A DNA stretch of 57,788 nucleotides from Dysgonomonas sp. 511 (GTDB taxonomy: Bacteria > Bacteroidota > Bacteroidia > Bacteroidales > Dysgonomonadaceae). The DNA lies in assembly GCF_010501105.1 (NCBI RefSeq), contig NZ_QVMQ01000019.1, positions 42,406-100,193 on the forward strand, in the 5' to 3' direction. Position 1 is the first letter of the stretch. Every line of letters begins with the position of its first letter. Under the pieces are notes generated by a model, which worked only from the letters and a program-made list of their open reading frames with translations, searched no databases and had not been told where the DNA came from. The position numbers were made by a program, and so were the translations under genes. Shown here one piece after another: positions 1-10,000 of the stretch.

Positions 1-284
1 CCATTTGCATCTACGCTGCCTTCACCGGACAGGTGTTCGCCTGCGGAACTAATGCACGTCGGCTGACGCACGACTAGAATTGTCGCAAACTCTTGTCCGG
101 CGTTAGCCCGCGCCATTAGCTTTGCGTACGGGGTACCCACGCGATGCAGACGGCGTAGAATGAAGTGGGGGTGCTGTTATGCAACTTTACTAAGCTAACT
201 AAAAGATTGCTGTTAGTTCACTTCATTCAGCCGTCAAAGCGCAAAGTGGGTCGTACGGCTAAGCGAGGCGCAAAAGAGTTTTTG
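1..284. other. GC-richer non-coding segment with a broken inverted repeat
   Basis: No convincing gene is seen here; stops interrupt all frames and no family is recognisable. The segment looks richer in G and C than the AT-rich DNA that follows. It holds an imperfect inverted repeat: four blocks in the left arm (cgtacg 125-130, acccac 135-140, gacggc 149-154, gaatgaagtg 158-167) recur as reverse complements in mirrored order in the right arm (cacttcattc 219-228, gccgtc 230-235, gtgggt 246-251, cgtacg 252-257). It could be a structured RNA, a decayed small mobile element or a dispersed intergenic repeat. The sequence alone does not decide. Confidence 0.4.
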
Positions 285-314
285 GTTCCTTTTGGGGCTT
301 AGGCCAAAAGGAAC
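285..314. repeat. Hairpin repeat (gttccttttgg / ccaaaaggaac)
   Basis: Two perfect 11-base arms (285-295 and 304-314) surround an 8-base loop. A related hairpin with cttcctttt/aaaaggaag arms lies at 6248-6275. No T-tract follows on the plus strand, so a simple terminator is doubtful. A dispersed palindromic repeat is the better reading. A 61-codon open frame (292-477) runs through it and is probably not a gene. Confidence 0.5.
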
Positions 315-390
315 GCAAGCAATCTGTGATTGCGCGCAGTATATAAAAGCAACATATAGTTCAACTACCGATTGGCATAACTATCAGGTC

Positions 391-465
391 AAACGCATGA
401 AATTTATCCAAACTCAATTCGCCCCTACAGTCGTCAAAACTGGAATATTATTTTTCCATGCGTTT
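391..465. repeat. 75-bp segment bounded by inverted repeats
   Basis: aaacgcatg at 391-399 is the exact reverse complement of catgcgttt at 457-465, and the match continues imperfectly outward for a few bases. The interior is AT-rich with no gene. The layout resembles a miniature inverted-repeat element or a dispersed intergenic repeat. No target duplication was identified. Confidence 0.35.
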
Positions 466-529
466 GCCCTAGCATAACGATACTCTTTCGAAAGAATATT
501 GTATTTTTACAATCGTTTTCAATTTTCTT

Positions 530-537
530 TAAATTTG
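530..537 (+). promoter_or_regulatory. Candidate -7 promoter element of the rlmI-like gene
   Basis: TAAATTTG fits the Bacteroidetes -7 consensus TAnnTTTG exactly and lies 20 bases upstream of the ATG, giving a short leader. The matching -33 TTTG element is not clear, so the call rests on one box. Confidence 0.4.
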
Positions 538-557
538 CCGTTTATACAAAACCTGAT

Positions 558-1745
558 ATGAATTATAAAAAGATAACCCTCAAACCTAAAAAAGAAGAAT
601 CTCTAAAGCGTTTTCACCCGTGGATATTCTCCGGAGCTGTACAAAAAAAAGACGACAACCTTAGCGAAGGCGAAACTGTTAAGGTATATACAGCCGGCGG
701 CGACTTCATAGCCATAGGGCATTACCAGATAGGCAGCATAGAGGTGCGTGTATTATCGTTCGAAGAAGAAGATATAGACGCCGGATTCTGGCAAAAAAGG
801 CTTGCTTCGGCTTTAGAATTGAGGAAAAGCATAGGGCTGATAAATCCTCAAAACAATTCATACCGGTTGGTACATGGCGAAGGCGACCTCTTGCCGGGAC
901 TTATCATCGACATATATGCCGAAACGGCTGTCGTGCAGTCGCACTCGGTAGGCATGCACGAAGACCGTATGGCGATATGCAATGCCCTGAAAGCCGTGAT
1001 GGGAGACGACATAAAAAATATCTATTACAAATCGGAAACAACCTTGCCTTATAAGGCCGACCTGGGTGCCGAAAACGAATACCTGTATGGCGGCAACGAT
1101 GTAAAAGAAATAGCACTGGAAAACGGGCTTCAATTTTATCCCGACTGGATAAAAGGACAAAAGACAGGTTTCTTTGTCGATCAGCGCGACAACCGTTCAC
1201 TGCTGGAAAAATATTCGAAGGGGCGTTCAGTACTGAATATGTTTTGCTATACAGGGGGCTTCTCATTCTATGCCATGCGTGGAGGGGCAAAGCTCGTACA
1301 TTCGGTAGACAGTTCGTCGAAAGCGATAATGCTTACCAACCGCAATGTAGAAATCAATTTCCCTGATGACAAGCGGCACGAAGCCTTTGCCGAAGATGCA
1401 TTCAAATTCCTTGCGAAGATGGACAAAGGTGCTTACGACCTCGTCATATTAGACCCTCCTGCATTTGCCAAACACCGAGGAGCGGTAAAGAATGCCCTAC
1501 AGGGATATAAGCGGCTGAATATAGCAGCTTTCGAAAAAATGCCACCAAACAGCATACTCTTCACCTTCTCTTGCTCGCAGGTGATATCGAAAGAAGCGTT
1601 CCGCCTCGCAGTGTTCAGCGCGGCTGCCATTACAGGGCGCAAAGTAAGGATATTGCACCAACTGAGCCAACCGGCCGACCACCCTATCAATATTTACCAT
1701 CCCGAAGGAGAATACCTGAAAGGGCTGGTGCTTTATGTAGAATAG
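558..1745 (+). CDS. rlmI: RlmI-like 23S rRNA (cytosine-C5) methyltransferase
   Basis: A 395-residue class I SAM-dependent RNA methyltransferase, the usual length for the RlmI family, which makes m5C in 23S rRNA. An N-terminal PUA-like domain (about residues 1-75) contains the HPWIFSGAV motif. A linker domain follows, then a Rossmann methyltransferase core with SAM motif LNMFCYTGGF (about 228-237), the LDPPAFAKH motif and FSCSQ near residue 338, whose Cys is the candidate catalytic residue. The ending ADHP...HPEGEYLKGL matches the C-terminus of E. coli RlmI. The ATG follows a TAnnTTTG box. The M48 peptidase gene starts about 50 bases downstream on the same strand, so co-transcription is possible. 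The cytoplasmic rRNA-modification role is a family inference; the exact target base is not shown by sequence. Confidence 0.88.
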   Translation: MNYKKITLKPKKEESLKRFHPWIFSGAVQKKDDNLSEGETVKVYTAGGDFIAIGHYQIGSIEVRVLSFEEEDIDAGFWQKRLASALELRKSIGLINPQNNSYRLVHGEGDLLPGLIIDIYAETAVVQSHSVGMHEDRMAICNALKAVMGDDIKNIYYKSETTLPYKADLGAENEYLYGGNDVKEIALENGLQFYPDWIKGQKTGFFVDQRDNRSLLEKYSKGRSVLNMFCYTGGFSFYAMRGGAKLVHSVDSSSKAIMLTNRNVEINFPDDKRHEAFAEDAFKFLAKMDKGAYDLVILDPPAFAKHRGAVKNALQGYKRLNIAAFEKMPPNSILFTFSCSQVISKEAFRLAVFSAAAITGRKVRILHQLSQPADHPINIYHPEGEYLKGLVLYVE

Positions 1746-1794
1746 CCAGATGCTGACACAATAACGCGTTTTTACCTTAACCACAACATATATC

Positions 1795-3846
1795 ATGGAA
1801 ATACAAGTATCTGCCACTTTCAAAAGAAATACAGTGAAGGCCATACTGTCTATTGTGCTATTTGCTGTAGTATATCTTATACTGCTCGCCTTGTCTGTAG
1901 GGTTGGCAGTCTTCTGCATCATCGGGGCTGTGACCATCATTGCAGCAAAACCAGCGGTAATCACAATCCTTGTCGGGGCTGCACTTATTGGACTGGGAGC
2001 AATTATACTTATATTTTTGGTCAAATTCTTCTTCAAGAGCAATAAAGTAGACCGTAGCGACCTTACAGAGATTACACGGGAAGAAGAACCCGAACTGTTC
2101 CGTTTTATAGAGGAAATAGCCCAGGAAGTAGGCACGAGTTTCCCGAAAAGGATTTACCTGATGCCGCACGTCAATGCCGGAGTGTTTTACGATTCCAGTT
2201 TCTGGAGTATGTTCTTTCCTGTGAAAAAAAACCTGCAAATAGGTATGGGGCTGGTGAATACGACTACCCGCGAGGAACTGAAAGCTATACTGGCGCACGA
2301 ATTCGGGCACTTCTCGCAAAGGAGCATGGCTGTAGGCAGCTATGTTTACAATATAAACGAGGCTATATATAATATGCTGTACGACAACGATAATTTTTCG
2401 CAATGGATAAACAATTGGGCAAACATAGCTAATATACTGGCTATATCGACTATTGTAGCGGTGAAAATCATACAAGGCATACAGTGGATATTGCGTAAGA
2501 TGTACGACCTGATAAACATCAACTATATGGCTCTTTCGCGAGACATGGAGTTTTATGCCGATGAGGTAGCCGCCAACGTTACAGGGACAGTGCCAATGAA
2601 AGAATCATTATTGAGGCTCAACCTGAGCGACTATTCGTATAATACGGTTATAGATTTCTACAACGATAAAATCAGACAAAACTTCAAAAGCAGGAACATA
2701 TTCAGGGAGCAAAGTTTCGTTCTGGGTTTCACCGCCGCTAAAAGCCAGATGACAGTGAAGAACGGCTTGCCATTGGTTTCTATCGCCGACCTGAATAAAT
2801 ACAACCATTCGAAACTGAATATAAAAGACCAATGGGCTTCGCATCCCAGCAGCGAAGACAGGATAGAAGCACTCGATAGACTTAACATTGCAAAGAGTGT
2901 GGAAAAAGACCTGCCTGCCGGATCGTTGTTCAGCGATATTAAAAAATGTGAGGAAGAATTGACCGACAAACTGTTCTCTCTCGTGCAATTCAAAGAAGCA
3001 CCATCGGTTATCGAACTTGAAGATTTCGAGAAAGAATATACGGAAAAGTATAACAAAAACGATTTCAGCGAAATATACAATGGATATTACAATAGTAAAG
3101 AACCAGCTATAATTGATATCGAAAATCTGGAAGATATAGACGCCTCGCTAAGTCCGGATGAATTGTTCAGCAAAGAAAAAGTCAATATGATCTACGAGAG
3201 TTTATCGTTGGAGAACGACAAATATACACTCTCCGAAATTGCAGCTAAACGATATCCTGTAAAATCGTTCGACTACGATGGCATAAAATATTCTGCCCGC
3301 AAGGCTTCCAAACTGATTCCAAGGCTGGAAACAGAACTGGAGGATATAAAAGCGAAGATAAAGGAGAACGACGACAATATCTTTATCTACTTCAACAATC
3401 TGGCGAAAAAGCAGGGTGTACAATCCCACTACAAAAACCTTTATACCCAAAGCCTTGCCGTATTCAGCCAGTTCGACAAGAAGAGGGAAATCCATACGGA
3501 TATCTGCGATGCTCTCGGTTTCCTGCAATTAAGTCTGGAGCCGGAAGAGATAATGCGAAAGTTGAACCATGTCGTTGTTCTGGAAAGGAAACTGAAAAAT
3601 GAGATCAGGCTCTATCTGGATATGGAAGACATGAGAAGCGAAATAGATCAGCCGATGCGCGAAATGCTGGAAGCATATACATCGAAAGACCTGACATATT
3701 TCAACAGGACAACCTATATAGAGACAAACCTTACTACATTATTCGATTCGATAGATGCTTATTACTATCTGTTTACGAGAGAATATTTCCTCGCACAGAA
3801 AAGGTTGTTGGACTATCAGGCAAACCTTTACGAAAGTTCGTTGTAA
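1795..3846 (+). CDS. Membrane-bound M48 family zinc metallopeptidase
   Basis: A 683-residue protein with two hydrophobic membrane segments (about 17-50 and 55-80) followed by an M48 domain. The zinc motif HEFGH is at 168-172, and the third ligand is probably Glu252 in the downstream SRDMEFYADE element. These are hallmarks of the Ste24/HtpX superfamily of membrane-anchored proteases. Beyond the catalytic domain (to about 350) is a charged, helix-rich extension of over 300 residues that I cannot assign; HtpX itself is only about 290 residues. The gene is convergent with pnp, and a hairpin terminator lies directly after the stop. A membrane-protein quality-control role is a family inference. Confidence 0.82.
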   Translation: MEIQVSATFKRNTVKAILSIVLFAVVYLILLALSVGLAVFCIIGAVTIIAAKPAVITILVGAALIGLGAIILIFLVKFFFKSNKVDRSDLTEITREEEPELFRFIEEIAQEVGTSFPKRIYLMPHVNAGVFYDSSFWSMFFPVKKNLQIGMGLVNTTTREELKAILAHEFGHFSQRSMAVGSYVYNINEAIYNMLYDNDNFSQWINNWANIANILAISTIVAVKIIQGIQWILRKMYDLININYMALSRDMEFYADEVAANVTGTVPMKESLLRLNLSDYSYNTVIDFYNDKIRQNFKSRNIFREQSFVLGFTAAKSQMTVKNGLPLVSIADLNKYNHSKLNIKDQWASHPSSEDRIEALDRLNIAKSVEKDLPAGSLFSDIKKCEEELTDKLFSLVQFKEAPSVIELEDFEKEYTEKYNKNDFSEIYNGYYNSKEPAIIDIENLEDIDASLSPDELFSKEKVNMIYESLSLENDKYTLSEIAAKRYPVKSFDYDGIKYSARKASKLIPRLETELEDIKAKIKENDDNIFIYFNNLAKKQGVQSHYKNLYTQSLAVFSQFDKKREIHTDICDALGFLQLSLEPEEIMRKLNHVVVLERKLKNEIRLYLDMEDMRSEIDQPMREMLEAYTSKDLTYFNRTTYIETNLTTLFDSIDAYYYLFTREYFLAQKRLLDYQANLYESSL

Positions 3847-3860
3847 TACGGCAAACACAA

Positions 3861-3895
3861 AGAAGGTGTCCTTTATTACTTTTAGGACACCTTCT
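3861..3895. terminator. Bidirectional rho-independent terminator
   Basis: A 12-bp perfect stem (agaaggtgtcct / aggacaccttct) with an 11-base loop, followed by tttat on the plus strand. It lies between the convergent stops of the M48 peptidase and pnp and can serve both. A near-copy of the 5' arm, the loop and flanking bases occurs at 6943-6979. Confidence 0.8.
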
Positions 3896-3923
3896 TTTAT
3901 ATTTCACAGGGAGTTTAGTTTAC

Positions 3924-6083
3924 TTACTCCGCTTTGTCGTTATTCTTCTGAGGTTTTTCCGGACGAGGCGGACGAGGTAGAAGGACTTTACGCGATAGCT
4001 TGAATTTACCCGATTTAGGGTCGATGTCTATCAGTTTAACTTCTATCTTATCACCTTCTTTCAGTCCTGCATTTTCCATATCCTCTATGCGATCCCAAGA
4101 GATTTCAGAGATATGCAATAAGCCATCCTTACCCGGAAGGAATTCGCAGAATGCACCGTAAGGCATTACCGAGCGTACAGTTGCCTCATACACTTCGCCT
4201 ACCTCCGGCACTGCTACGATACCTTTTATCTTAGCCACGGCTGCTTCGATAGACTGGCGGTTGGTTGCCGAAACTTCGACGCGTCCGTAACCGTCGATTT
4301 CTTCGATAGTGATTACCGCTCCGGTTTCTTCCTGAATACCTTGTATGATCTTACCACCAGGTCCGATTACAGCACCAATAAATTCTTTATTGATAATGAT
4401 AACTTCGATACGTGGAGCATTGTCTTTCAGGTCTGGACGTGGCTCAGACAATGTTTCAAGGATTTTGCCCATGATATGCAGGCGGCCTTCTTTAGCTTGG
4501 AGCAATGCTTTTTCAAGGATTTCGTAAGACAGTCCGTCCACCTTGATATCCATTTGAGTGGCAGTGATACCGTCTTTTGTTCCTGTCACTTTGAAGTCCA
4601 TATCTCCAAGGTGGTCTTCATCGCCAAGTATATCGGAAAGCACAGCATAGTTTGTTCCCTTGTTTTCCGAGATCAAGCCCATTGCAATACCTGTTACCGG
4701 TTTCTTTATTTTCACCCCGGCATCCATCAGTGCAAGTGTGCCAGCACAAACAGTAGCCATAGACGACGAACCGTTAGATTCTAAAATATCAGACACCACA
4801 CGGATAACGTAAGGATAGTCGGCAGGAATCATCGGTTTCAGTGCGCGGTGGGCAAGGTTTCCGTGTCCTATCTCGCGGCGGCCCACACCTCTCGATGGTC
4901 TTGCATCGCCAGTAGAGAATGGAGGGAAGTTGTAATGCAACAGGAATCTGTCTTTTCCATTGTTCAGCACATCGTCAATGATTTTTTCATCCAACTTTGT
5001 ACCCAATGTCACAGTAGTCAGCGATTGTGTTTCACCACGCGTAAACACTGCCGAGCCGTGAGTGCCGGGCAAATAATCAACCTCGCTCCATATAGGGCGT
5101 ATTTCGGTTGTCTTACGTCCGTCGAGGCGTTTGCCTTCATCGAGGATAGAACGGCGCATAGCCTCTTTTTCTACATCGTGATAGTAGCGTGATATCAATG
5201 TTGCTTTTTCTGCCAGTTCTTCTTCTGTGAAGCTAGCTTTGTATTCTTCTACGATAGCTGCGAAGTTATTGCCGCGCTCGTGCTTGTTGGTATTGCACGA
5301 AGTGGCTACAGCATAGGCTTTGTCGTAGCATTTTGCCCATACATCTTTTTTCAGCTCCTCGTCATTAACCTCGTGGCTATATTCGCGTTTTACGGTTTTG
5401 CCCACGGCCTCCATCAGTTCTATCTGAGCTTGGCACTGTATTTTGATAGCTTCGTGGGCTACTTTGATAGCTTCGAGCATTTCTTCTTCCGAAACCTCTT
5501 TCATCTCACCTTCTACCATCATGATATTGTCCATAGTGGCACCTACCATGATATCCATATCGGCTTGCTCAAGTTGTTCGAAAGTAGGGTTGATAACAAA
5601 TTGTCCGTCGATGCGGGCAACTCTCACTTCCGATATCGGGCCGTTGAACGGTACGTCGGAAACAGCCAATGCTGCCGAGGCTGCAAGGCCTGCAAGTGCA
5701 TCGGGCATATCTTTACCATCGGACGAGAACATCGTAACATTAACAAAAACTTCTGCATGGTAATCGTCCGGGAATAGTGGGCGAAGTGCGCGGTCGATCA
5801 GGCGGCTAACCAGGATTTCGTAGTCGGAAGGACGTCCTTCTCTACGTTGAAAACCTCCTGGAAAACGTCCGAAAGACGCAAATTTTTCTTTATAATCCAC
5901 TGATAGTGGCATAAAATCAACATCCGGCTTAGCATCTTTAGCAGCTGTAATAGTAGCCAGCAACATGGTGTCGCCCATGCGCAATTCTATTGCTCCGTCT
6001 GCTTGTTTTGCCAATTTTCCGGTTTCGAGGGTGATAGTCCTTCCATCACCTAAATCGATACTCTTTGTAATCGGATTCATCAT
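3924..6083 (-). CDS. pnp: Polyribonucleotide nucleotidyltransferase (PNPase)
   Basis: A 719-residue PNPase of standard domain order: first RNase PH domain with [19 protein letters not shown] (from about residue 70), all-helical domain (about 240-320), catalytic second RNase PH domain with [23 protein letters not shown] and the [14 protein letters not shown] segment, KH domain with the [16 protein letters not shown] loop, and S1 domain ([17 protein letters not shown]...[15 protein letters not shown]). The C-terminal tail is short, rich in Pro and Lys. It degrades RNA 3'-to-5' phosphorolytically and can add 3' tails. Two adjacent ATGs could start translation. The gene stands alone, with a promoter box 32 bases upstream and a hairpin terminator after the stop. 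Confidence 0.97.
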   Translation of the reverse strand: MMNPITKSIDLGDGRTITLETGKLAKQADGAIELRMGDTMLLATITAAKDAKPDVDFMPLSVDYKEKFASFGRFPGGFQRREGRPSDYEILVSRLIDRALRPLFPDDYHAEVFVNVTMFSSDGKDMPDALAGLAASAALAVSDVPFNGPISEVRVARIDGQFVINPTFEQLEQADMDIMVGATMDNIMMVEGEMKEVSEEEMLEAIKVAHEAIKIQCQAQIELMEAVGKTVKREYSHEVNDEELKKDVWAKCYDKAYAVATSCNTNKHERGNNFAAIVEEYKASFTEEELAEKATLISRYYHDVEKEAMRRSILDEGKRLDGRKTTEIRPIWSEVDYLPGTHGSAVFTRGETQSLTTVTLGTKLDEKIIDDVLNNGKDRFLLHYNFPPFSTGDARPSRGVGRREIGHGNLAHRALKPMIPADYPYVIRVVSDILESNGSSSMATVCAGTLALMDAGVKIKKPVTGIAMGLISENKGTNYAVLSDILGDEDHLGDMDFKVTGTKDGITATQMDIKVDGLSYEILEKALLQAKEGRLHIMGKILETLSEPRPDLKDNAPRIEVIIINKEFIGAVIGPGGKIIQGIQEETGAVITIEEIDGYGRVEVSATNRQSIEAAVAKIKGIVAVPEVGEVYEATVRSVMPYGAFCEFLPGKDGLLHISEISWDRIEDMENAGLKEGDKIEVKLIDIDPKSGKFKLSRKVLLPRPPRPEKPQKNNDKAE

Positions 6084-6114
6084 AAATATTTTTTCTAAAC
6101 TTCTTAAAATCGAA

Positions 6115-6122
6115 CAAAGGTA
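6115..6122 (-). promoter_or_regulatory. Candidate -7 promoter element of pnp
   Basis: Read on the minus strand the bases are TACCTTTG, an exact TAnnTTTG match, 32 bases before the pnp ATG. The -33 element is not well conserved. Confidence 0.45.
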
Positions 6123-6247
6123 CAGAAAGTTTTTGAGAATTAGGGGAATGAGGGAAGGCTATTTGTTCTTTTAAATTATGCACAAAAGCTATCTTAAGTT
6201 AAACATTCAATCTTCAACTCATCCTGCCGCACTCTCTTAAACTTGGA

Positions 6248-6275
6248 CTTCCTTTTTACATTGTCCAAAAGGAAG
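6248..6275. repeat. Second copy of the ttccttttgg-type hairpin
   Basis: Arms cttcctttt (6248-6256) and aaaaggaag (6267-6275). An alternative pairing ttggac/gtccaa (6244-6249/6263-6268) overlaps it. It resembles the hairpin at 285-314, supporting a dispersed palindromic family. Confidence 0.4.
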
Positions 6276-6433
6276 CTAAAGGCTTTGGCGTCTCGTTTTG
6301 TAATTAATATTTGCATTCATAGAAACCATGTAATTTTAACCTTATTTTGCAATACATAGTTAAAAAGTAACACTTGTAACAGTTTTTTCAGTTATCAGTC
6401 AACAATATCTTTAGATACGAGTAGACAAGATAC

Positions 6434-6498
6434 GAGATACAAGTTCTTATTTTATGATAAACCAACTTGTTAACTCGTCTACTGGGATCTTGTATCTC
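6434..6498. repeat. Nested inverted repeat
   Basis: gagatacaag (6434-6443) pairs perfectly with cttgtatctc (6489-6498), and inside it caagtt (6440-6445) can pair with aacttg (6464-6469). Further partial matches extend outward (gagtagac versus gtctac). No gene overlaps it. Confidence 0.4.
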
Positions 6499-6617
6499 TC
6501 TAAAAAGTAACACATGTAACACATCTTCATTACTTTTTTACTGTTACCTTTTCTCCTATTTCAGCTTCGCTCTACCCCCTACCTTTGGCAGGACTGTTAA
6601 GTTCTGATTTCTTATTA

Positions 6618-6684
6618 CACTGAGAAACATTGAGCACAACAGTGAGGTTCACTGAGATTTTTTCTCCCTCAGTGTTTCTCAGTG
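6618..6684. repeat. Inverted repeat of cactgagaaacattgag
   Basis: The 17-base arm at 6618-6634 is matched by its reverse complement at 6668-6684 with one mismatch. Shorter cactgaga/tctcagtg units occur inside it and just downstream, so the block looks like a repeated cactgaga word in both orientations. Confidence 0.45.
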
Positions 6685-6942
6685 GCTTCTTCGTGTATCT
6701 CAGTGTCATATTTTATTCTTTTAAAGTATTATTTCGGGGGGAGGTGTTATATAGATAAACTTTTCTACTCCTGATTGGCATTCCCTATAAATAAACAACA
6801 AAGAAGTTGTCCCAAAAGTAATCATCTGCTTCATTGCTTCATTTATTAGCCATCGGTCACATACTTTAGTATGCTCCCTTCTGTCTAAAAATGAGCGGCT
6901 TCGCATCTAATCACTTTTTGAACACTTCACTACAGAAACACA

Positions 6943-6979
6943 AAGAAGGTGTCCTTTATTACTTTGGGGACACCTTCTT
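6943..6979 (-). terminator. Terminator of the VIT-VWA-TonB receptor operon
   Basis: A 12-bp stem (6943-6954 / 6968-6979) 22 bases beyond the minus-strand stop codon. Its plus-strand text aaacacaaagaaggtgtcc and the following loop bases are the same as in the terminator at 3861, so the two look like copies of one mobile or conserved terminator sequence. Confidence 0.65.
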
Positions 6980-7001
6980 TATCGTTTATAAAAAGATAAC
7001 C

Positions 7002-10000
7002 TTAAAACTCCCAGTTCAACAATACTCCAATACTGCGAGCACCCGGCACATTAAAGTAATCCAGCCCAAACCCATTAGACGAGCCTGTCAGGTTTGTTTC
7101 AGGGTCTACACCTTTGTACCTGCTATACAGCAATATATTGGTAGCAAAGACAGAAACCTTCATTTGTCCGCCATGTTTAAACAGGTTTAAAGGAATGCGG
7201 TATCCCAGCGATATTTCCCTGAGTTTGATATAGCTGGCATCTTGAATACCATCTTCGCCAACACCATATTGCCCGTAACGTACCCAGCGGTTTTCGCTCA
7301 GATTGTTACCATAGAAGTTTACAGGGATATCGTTTATCCTTCCATTCGATAGCACTCCCGGGAATATATAGTTTGTCGTATTTCTATGGTCGGCAGAATA
7401 TTGCGATGTACCGTAATAATTCATTGCACTCATTGTGCCGTTCCACATTTTCCCTCCTTTTTTGTAATCGAACAGAGCCGACAGGGAGAATCTCTTATAT
7501 TCCAATGTGTGCCCCCAGCCTAATTGCCAGTCAGGATTCGGGTTGCCCAACACTTTATGTTCGCTGCTCTCGACAGGAAAACCGTCATCGCCAATAATCA
7601 TACGCCCTTGCTCGTCCCGTTGGTAAGCTGTGCCATACAATACTCCAAGCGGCTGACCCTCTATGGCATACGAGCCCACTGCCCCTTCTATACCTGCCAG
7701 CATCAGCGTCCTTCCTCCCAGGTTGGTAACACGGTTTCGCTCGCGGGAGAAAATCAACTGGCTACGCCATGAGAAATTCCGGTTTTGAATAAGGTATGCA
7801 CCGATTTCGGCTTCGAAGCCATTAGTCTTAAACGTTCCGCAATTTTCGAGGTGTACAAAAGAAGCGGTTGTCTGAGTTGGCAATAGCTGATCTTTACCCT
7901 TCTTCCAGTACCACGAAGCGGCAATATTGAGACGATTGTTCCACAAGGCCATATTGGTTCCTATTCCATAATGCCTGATCTGTTCGGGTTTTACGTTGTC
8001 GGACAAAACCACTTCCCGGCTTTCGAAATGTTGTGAAGCATCATTCAGGTTGTATGTCGCCGAATTGAAATAAACAGGGTCTATATATAGCGGTATTTCT
8101 TTATTCGCCTGCGAAACATTTGCATGCACTCTCATATAGGTAAGCAGGTCGCTTCTATACAATTCGTGCACATTGAATCCCATACCCAACGATGGCGAAA
8201 GCAATGTCGTATTATTTATCGAACTCCACTCCCCACGCATAGCAGTTTCCACATCGATCATCCGGCGATACCCCAGGTTTACTTTACCAAAGATGGCATT
8301 GGAATGGCGTCTGAACGATTGTTCGTAAGGTATGATACTGCCTGCCTGCTGAATATTGTAATTGCCTGCTTCGGCCAGATGATAACCGTCGAGCCTGTCG
8401 ATGCTGCGTTTCGAGGTTGTATATTCATACCCTGCTGTCGAATTGAGTTCGAAATTATCCCAGTGTTTATCAAATTGTACGGAAAATCTGGATAGCAAGG
8501 ATTTAAACTTTTCATCCCGTTTCATGATATGTCCGGTTGGCATATAAGCCGAGCCCAGATTCAATGCGGTTTTGGCGTCGTTTGACAGGTAATCCCCGTT
8601 CAATTGATATTTGAAAGAAAAGGCGTTATTCAGTTTGTAAGTCAGGTTTACATTAGCTATCAAGCGGTTTGTTTCGTCGCTGAACGGATTATTCTTTGTT
8701 GTCCAATACGGATTGTCGGCTACATTACCTGCCGCTTGCTGACTGCCATCGCCAGCGGTGTATGTACGGTTGTCGAATGTAGGAGGCGTAAGCAATATCC
8801 CCTGCATAATGCTCGACATATTATAACCGCGTTGCAAGCGTTTACCCTTGCTATTCTTGTAGTCGAGGTCGGCACTGAAGCTGAACTGGCGGCTCATCTC
8901 GCTACTCAATTTCAAACCGATAGAGTTCTCTGCAAATTTGGATTCTGGAATAAAGCCATGCTGCGTATTATTACCCAATTTCAGACTGTGGAACAACTTA
9001 TCCGATTTGCCCGAAAGTGTCAGGTAATTTTTAAATGAATATCCGGTTTTGAATATATCGTATGCGTCGTATGTAGGGGCGTTTACCGATTTCGCATCGG
9101 GTCCCCAGCTAAATGGTTCGTTTGCCGTATTCCACGTAGGAGTCCCATTGTCGGGACGCCCTTGAGCAAACCGGCGTTGCAGCTTGGGCAGGCGGTTTGG
9201 TTCTTCTATAGAGAAAGAGGAAGACAATGAGACCATCTTGTTTCGTTGTTGCGCCTTTTTCGATGTAACTATCAGCACACCGTTGGCGGCTCTCGATCCG
9301 TACAGCGAAGTAGCAGAAGCATCTTTGAGGACGCTGACACTCTCCACATCATTCATATTCATCTGCGAAAAATCGGCATACTCTACAGGCGAACCATCTA
9401 TTACTACCAGCGGGCTGTTGCTGCCCATTATAGAAGCATTGCCCCTGATGCGAACCCTTGACGGATTGCCCGGTTCGCCGGAGGTTTGCGAAATCTGTAA
9501 TCCTGCTACTCTTCCTTGTAGCGATTGGGAAGCCAACAATTCGCTGCTCGACACGCTGGATACTCCACAAGTTAAGGTACTTTTTCTGGATACCCCATAG
9601 CCTACAACCACTACCTCCTCTAAGTTCGAGTTGTCTTCATCCAACTGAAAATCGGGAGCACTTACACTTTGTGGCGTTGAGGTTGGTTTTGGAGTCGGCG
9701 ATTTTTTTATCGGTTGTGCAGCCCGTACCACATCGTCTACTGCGAGGAACGAAGTATATTGCGTAAGGAGGTTGTATTTTAGCCCCAGGTTGGTCACCCG
9801 TTCAATCTGGCTCGCACTACGCTGATGATTGCCATAATCGTCTCTCCATGCGTTAATGCTGCCTTCGTAGTATTGCGCATAATCGTCGATATAGCGTATC
9901 TGGTTGCGTGCCCATAGGTAGCGTAAGGCCTGATTGTTTTCGGTGCGTGCTTTAGCTATATCGAATTTTTGTTCATAGGCAGTATTTCCGGCAATACCGC

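Larger units (their letters stand above)
6175..6942. other. Gene-free, repeat-rich intergenic region
   Basis: No supported gene. The segment holds a hairpin at 6248-6275, a direct repeat of the form aaaaagtaacac(t/a)tgtaac at about 6363-6381 and 6502-6520, a nested inverted repeat at 6434-6498 and a 17-base inverted repeat at 6618-6684. A 61-codon minus-strand frame at 6721-6906 has no signal peptide, family or promoter and is probably chance. This is probably a graveyard of dispersed repeats between two minus-strand transcription units. Confidence 0.55.

Noticed and set aside
1..284. Integron attC sites or a tRNA gene in the GC-richer segment
   Set aside because: I looked for attC core sites and a cloverleaf with TTCRA/T-arm features; no complete match, no integrase and no CCA-type end.
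292..477. 61-codon frame at the left end
   Set aside because: It runs through a perfect hairpin and an inverted-repeat unit, has no recognisable domain or signal peptide and no promoter; repeat DNA explains it better.
4341..5777. Several plus-strand frames of 60-165 codons opposite pnp
   Set aside because: pnp is certain and its codon structure produces open antisense frames; none of these has a credible domain or signal.
6721..6906. 61-codon minus-strand frame in the repeat-rich gap
   Set aside because: Short, no family, no start signals, and flanked by repeats on both sides.
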